Assembly (NCBI GenBank): GCA_024231975.1
Contig: JAAEQB010000108.1
Span: 186,001-250,000 of the forward strand
Length of the DNA: 64,000 bases
Direction: 5' to 3'
Origin: Allobosea sp.
GTDB lineage: Bacteria > Pseudomonadota > Alphaproteobacteria > Rhizobiales > Beijerinckiaceae
Position 1 is the stretch's first letter. Each line of letters starts with the position of its first letter. Shown here piece by piece: positions 61,560 through 64,000 of the stretch. Position numbers and translations under genes: made by a program. Below the pieces are notes generated by a model. It was not told the origin of the DNA, ran no database searches, and saw nothing but the letters and a program-made list of their open reading frames with translations.

Positions 61560-63641
61560 TCAGAACGTGCCCTTGATGCCAGCGCCAAACATGCGCGGCT
61601 CGGTCATGCTCGCCTCGGTGCCGCCGATGCCGCGGTTCTGCTGCATATAGGTCGGCGCACGCTCGTCGAAGATGTTCTTCACGTAGCCGTAGACCTGCAG
61701 ATTGTCGGTGACCTGGTAGCTCGCGCGGAAGTCGGCGATCGTATAGGGCTTGATCAGGTAGAGGCGCGTATTGGCGACGTCGGAATAGTAGCCGTCGGTG
61801 TGGCGCAGCTGGGCGGTGAGGTTGAGCTTGCTGGTAACGTCCCAGCTCACGCCGAAGCTCAGCATGTAGCCCGGCGACTTCGCGAACTCGTTGCCCTTGT
61901 AGCCGGTATTGGCGGAGATCTTGTCGATCTCGGTGCGCAGCAGGCCGGCGCCGGCCTTCAGCGTCAGATTGTCGAGCAGGCGATAATCGGCGCTGACCTC
62001 GAGGCCATAGGCATGGGCCTTCTCGGCATTGATCGCATAGGACTGCACCACGCCGGTCGTGAGCACGACCGGGATGAAGTACTGGGCGTTCTGGAAGTCT
62101 GTGTAGAACAGGTTGCCGCTGACGTTCAGCCGGTTGTTCAGCAGGCTGGCGCGGGTGAACAGCTCATAGTTCCACAGCGTCTCCTCCTTGAACGGCTGCC
62201 AGCGGCCGGCGGTGAGGTTGAGCGAGACGCCGCCGGGATTGTAGCCGCGATTGACCATGGCGCCGACGGTCCAGTCCGGCGTCACCGCATAGGCGATCGA
62301 GGCCTTCGGCAGCACGGCCTGGAAGGTCTTGTCGAAATCGACGCCCTGCGCCGCAAAGACGGTGCGGCCGACGCGCTCGATCTGGTCCTGCTGGAAGCGC
62401 AGCGAGCCGGTGAAGGTCCAGCGGTCGGTCAGGCGGTAGCTCAGCTCGCCGAACACGCCGAGATTGCGCTTGGTGTCGTCGAAGGTCGACTGGCCGGTGA
62501 GGTAGAGGATCTCATCGGTCTTGGTGTGGGCGTAGTAGATGCCGGCGACGCCGCTGAGCACGTCGCTCTGGTCGCCATAGGTTACCCTGAGCTCGTTCGA
62601 GATGTTGCGCTGGTCGATATAGGCGTCGCCATTGCCGAGCAGGCCCGTCTTCCGGCTCACCGAGAGGTCGGTGTATTGAGTCTGGTTGAAGACCTTGAAG
62701 CGGTTGCCGAAATCGTAGCTGAGGTCGAGGATGCCGGTATTGCTGTTTTGGCGGAAGCTCGGCATCGTCGTGGTGATGTGCTTCAGCCGGTCGAACGGGG
62801 CCGACGCCGCCTCCTGGCTCGGCCGGTTGCTCTCATTGCGCGAATAGGTGAGCTTCGCCTCGAAGCCGGGCAGCTCGCTCGGGCGCCAGAGCAGCTTGGC
62901 CCGCAGGTTCAGGTTCCGGAAATCCTGATCGGCATAGCGCGTCTGGAAGTTCGGGCTGATGTAGTCGATGAAAGTGTCGCGGCCGGAATAGTCGAGCGTG
63001 ATGCGCCCGGCGAGCTGGTCCTTGATGATCGGCCCCGACAGCATCAGCGCCGCGCGCCGCGTCGCATAGCTACCGAACTCGGTCAGGAAGGCCGCTTCGC
63101 GCGTGAAGGTCGGGTCCTTGGTGTTGACGATGATCGCGCCGGCGATGGCGTTGGCGCCCTGCGAGGTCGTCTGCGGCCCGCGGAACACCTCGATGCTCTT
63201 CACGTCCCAGGGCGAGGTCGCGCCGAAATAGAACTCGTTGTAGCTGAGATAGTGGCCGTCGACATTGATCGTAGCGCGCGGCACCGTGCCACCCCAGAAC
63301 GAGTTCTGGCCGGTGAGCGGGCCTTGCGTGTCCTGGCCGCGGATGATCGGGGCGCTGACCGTGTCGGTGTAGGTCACGTTGGGCGTGCCGACCAGGATTT
63401 CGGATACGGTCGCGTTGCCGGTGTGTGCCCGGGCGATGTCCTTGTCGGTGATGACCGAGACCGACGAGGCGGTGTTCCTGAGGTCGCGCTCGACCTTCTC
63501 GCCGGTGACCGTGATCGCATCGAGCTCGATCGTTCCCGCCGTCGGGGCTGGATTGCTCTGCGCGAAGGCCGGCGTCGCAGCGGCGACAGCGATGAGCGAT
63601 GCGAAGCTCACGCTGCGCATCAGGACTAGCTTGGACGACAT
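61560..63641 (-). CDS. TonB-dependent outer-membrane receptor
   Basis: Outer-membrane receptor of 693 residues, presumably for the ferric siderophore. A signal peptide (VLMRSVSFASLIAVAAATPAFAQ) precedes a TonB box-like ELDAITVTGEKV, the plug domain (ASSVSVITDKDIARAHTG, then IEVFRGPQ) and the beta-barrel, ending in the required aromatic residue (FGAGIKGTF). The plug has a VPRATINVDGHYLSYNEFYF-type segment. ATG 63641 is chosen over a GTG five codons upstream. It is not in one operon with the biosynthetic genes and has its own upstream region with an inverted repeat at 63703-63726. Confidence 0.93.
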   Translation of the reverse strand: MSSKLVLMRSVSFASLIAVAAATPAFAQSNPAPTAGTIELDAITVTGEKVERDLRNTASSVSVITDKDIARAHTGNATVSEILVGTPNVTYTDTVSAPIIRGQDTQGPLTGQNSFWGGTVPRATINVDGHYLSYNEFYFGATSPWDVKSIEVFRGPQTTSQGANAIAGAIIVNTKDPTFTREAAFLTEFGSYATRRAALMLSGPIIKDQLAGRITLDYSGRDTFIDYISPNFQTRYADQDFRNLNLRAKLLWRPSELPGFEAKLTYSRNESNRPSQEAASAPFDRLKHITTTMPSFRQNSNTGILDLSYDFGNRFKVFNQTQYTDLSVSRKTGLLGNGDAYIDQRNISNELRVTYGDQSDVLSGVAGIYYAHTKTDEILYLTGQSTFDDTKRNLGVFGELSYRLTDRWTFTGSLRFQQDQIERVGRTVFAAQGVDFDKTFQAVLPKASIAYAVTPDWTVGAMVNRGYNPGGVSLNLTAGRWQPFKEETLWNYELFTRASLLNNRLNVSGNLFYTDFQNAQYFIPVVLTTGVVQSYAINAEKAHAYGLEVSADYRLLDNLTLKAGAGLLRTEIDKISANTGYKGNEFAKSPGYMLSFGVSWDVTSKLNLTAQLRHTDGYYSDVANTRLYLIKPYTIADFRASYQVTDNLQVYGYVKNIFDERAPTYMQQNRGIGGTEASMTEPRMFGAGIKGTF

Positions 63642-63702
63642 GATGTTCCCCACCACCCGATCAAATCTCGCTGGCTGGGGACGAGGCCGTGGCTCGCGAG
63701 GT

Positions 63703-63726
63703 CACACTGAATGATCCTACAGTGTG
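63703..63726. promoter_or_regulatory. Inverted repeat between the TonB receptor and IclR genes
   Basis: CACACTG (63703-63709) and CAGTGTG (63720-63726) are perfect 7-bp arms separated by 10 bases, located about 60 bases before the receptor start in a 285-base non-coding interval. It could bind an iron or IclR-type regulator. Confidence 0.45.
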
Positions 63727-63926
63727 GGATGCATTCCGCATGTCAACACGAAGCGGGCACAGAACCGCCGTATTGCCTGCCCGCTGTGCTTTTCCGGTCG
63801 CAGTTTCGAGCCTGGGGCGCCTTGGTGTTTGGAAGCACTCGAATGAGGGCGGTGCTTGTCCCCAGGCGGCTCCCGGTGTCACAAAGCGCGGGCCGGCATC
63901 TGCCGCGCTTTCCTGCCGCGATTCGC

Positions 63927-64000
63927 ATGACGACCAGCCTCAGCACCAAACGCTCGCCGACGATCCAGTCGGTTTCGATCGCCGCCCGCTTCCTCGACAT
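63927..64000 (+). CDS. IclR family transcriptional regulator, N-terminal fragment
   Basis: From ATG 63927 the plus strand reads MTTSLSTKRSPTIQSVSIAA then RFLD to the window edge. The SVSIAARFLD stretch is the conserved entry into the IclR winged HTH domain. Too little is present to say more. An opposing open frame over the same bases on the minus strand is rejected as a shadow. Confidence 0.65.
   Translation, partial: MTTSLSTKRSPTIQSVSIAARFLD

Noticed and set aside
63743..64000. 85-residue minus-strand open frame at the right edge
   Set aside because: The plus strand codes for an IclR N-terminus over the same bases, and the minus peptide has no family pattern.

Overview
The window is about 64 kb of GC-rich chromosomal DNA from an alphaproteobacterium, most likely a member of the Hyphomicrobiales close to Bosea (inference). 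The reasons are the imuA-imuB-dnaE2 mutagenesis cassette with a GAAC-N7-GAAC LexA box, a minCDE operon, many ABC, TRAP and tripartite tricarboxylate solute-uptake operons, and strong GC bias at third codon positions. I saw no tRNA, rRNA, CRISPR array, insertion sequence or phage gene.

Layout. 1-8.5 kb is housekeeping: a DUF1993 fragment, elongation factor P (efp) divergent from its modification enzymes epmA and epmB, a DsbA/FrnE-like oxidoreductase, pyrF, two tandem DUF1330 genes, an Old Yellow Enzyme, an AEC carrier and a DUF808 membrane protein. 8.6-14.5 kb is the SOS mutagenesis cassette. Its dnaE2 carries an in-frame palindromic repeat (REPIN-like) that adds about 45 residues. 14.5-17 kb has a cupin gene and minCDE. 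17.2-24.4 kb is an opine or amino-acid-type ABC uptake and oxidation operon with a divergent LysR gene. 24.5-31 kb is a GntR-TRAP-enolase superfamily-aconitase X operon. 31.1-35 kb is a cobalamin-riboswitch-controlled FecCD/BtuCDF-type ABC transporter with a methyltransferase, with a Zur-like palindrome just before the first start codon. 35.2-41.6 kb is prpD-prpB-tctCBA with a convergent GntR gene and paired TTGTCGACAA-type operators upstream. 41.7-45.2 kb holds an AraC regulator and a TPR protein translationally coupled to an MFS transporter.

45.3-63.7 kb is the most interesting part: a catecholate siderophore locus (hemP, a siderophore-interacting reductase, NRPS proteins, isochorismate synthase, DHB-AMP ligase, isochorismatase/ArCP, phosphopantetheinyl transferase, an O-methyltransferase and a TonB-dependent receptor). 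Its NRPS proteins look like the vibriobactin synthetase VibF cut into three trans-acting polypeptides: a free Cy domain, a Cy-A protein with a damaged carrier domain, and a C(inactive)-PCP-C protein. A free VibH-like condensation enzyme accompanies them. This predicts a polyamine-catecholate-oxazoline siderophore of the vibriobactin/agrobactin type. The 2,3-dihydro-DHB dehydrogenase (EntA) is absent from the window. The two divergent biosynthetic operons flank a 38-bp dyad in an AT-rich patch. The window ends in the first codons of an IclR-type regulator.
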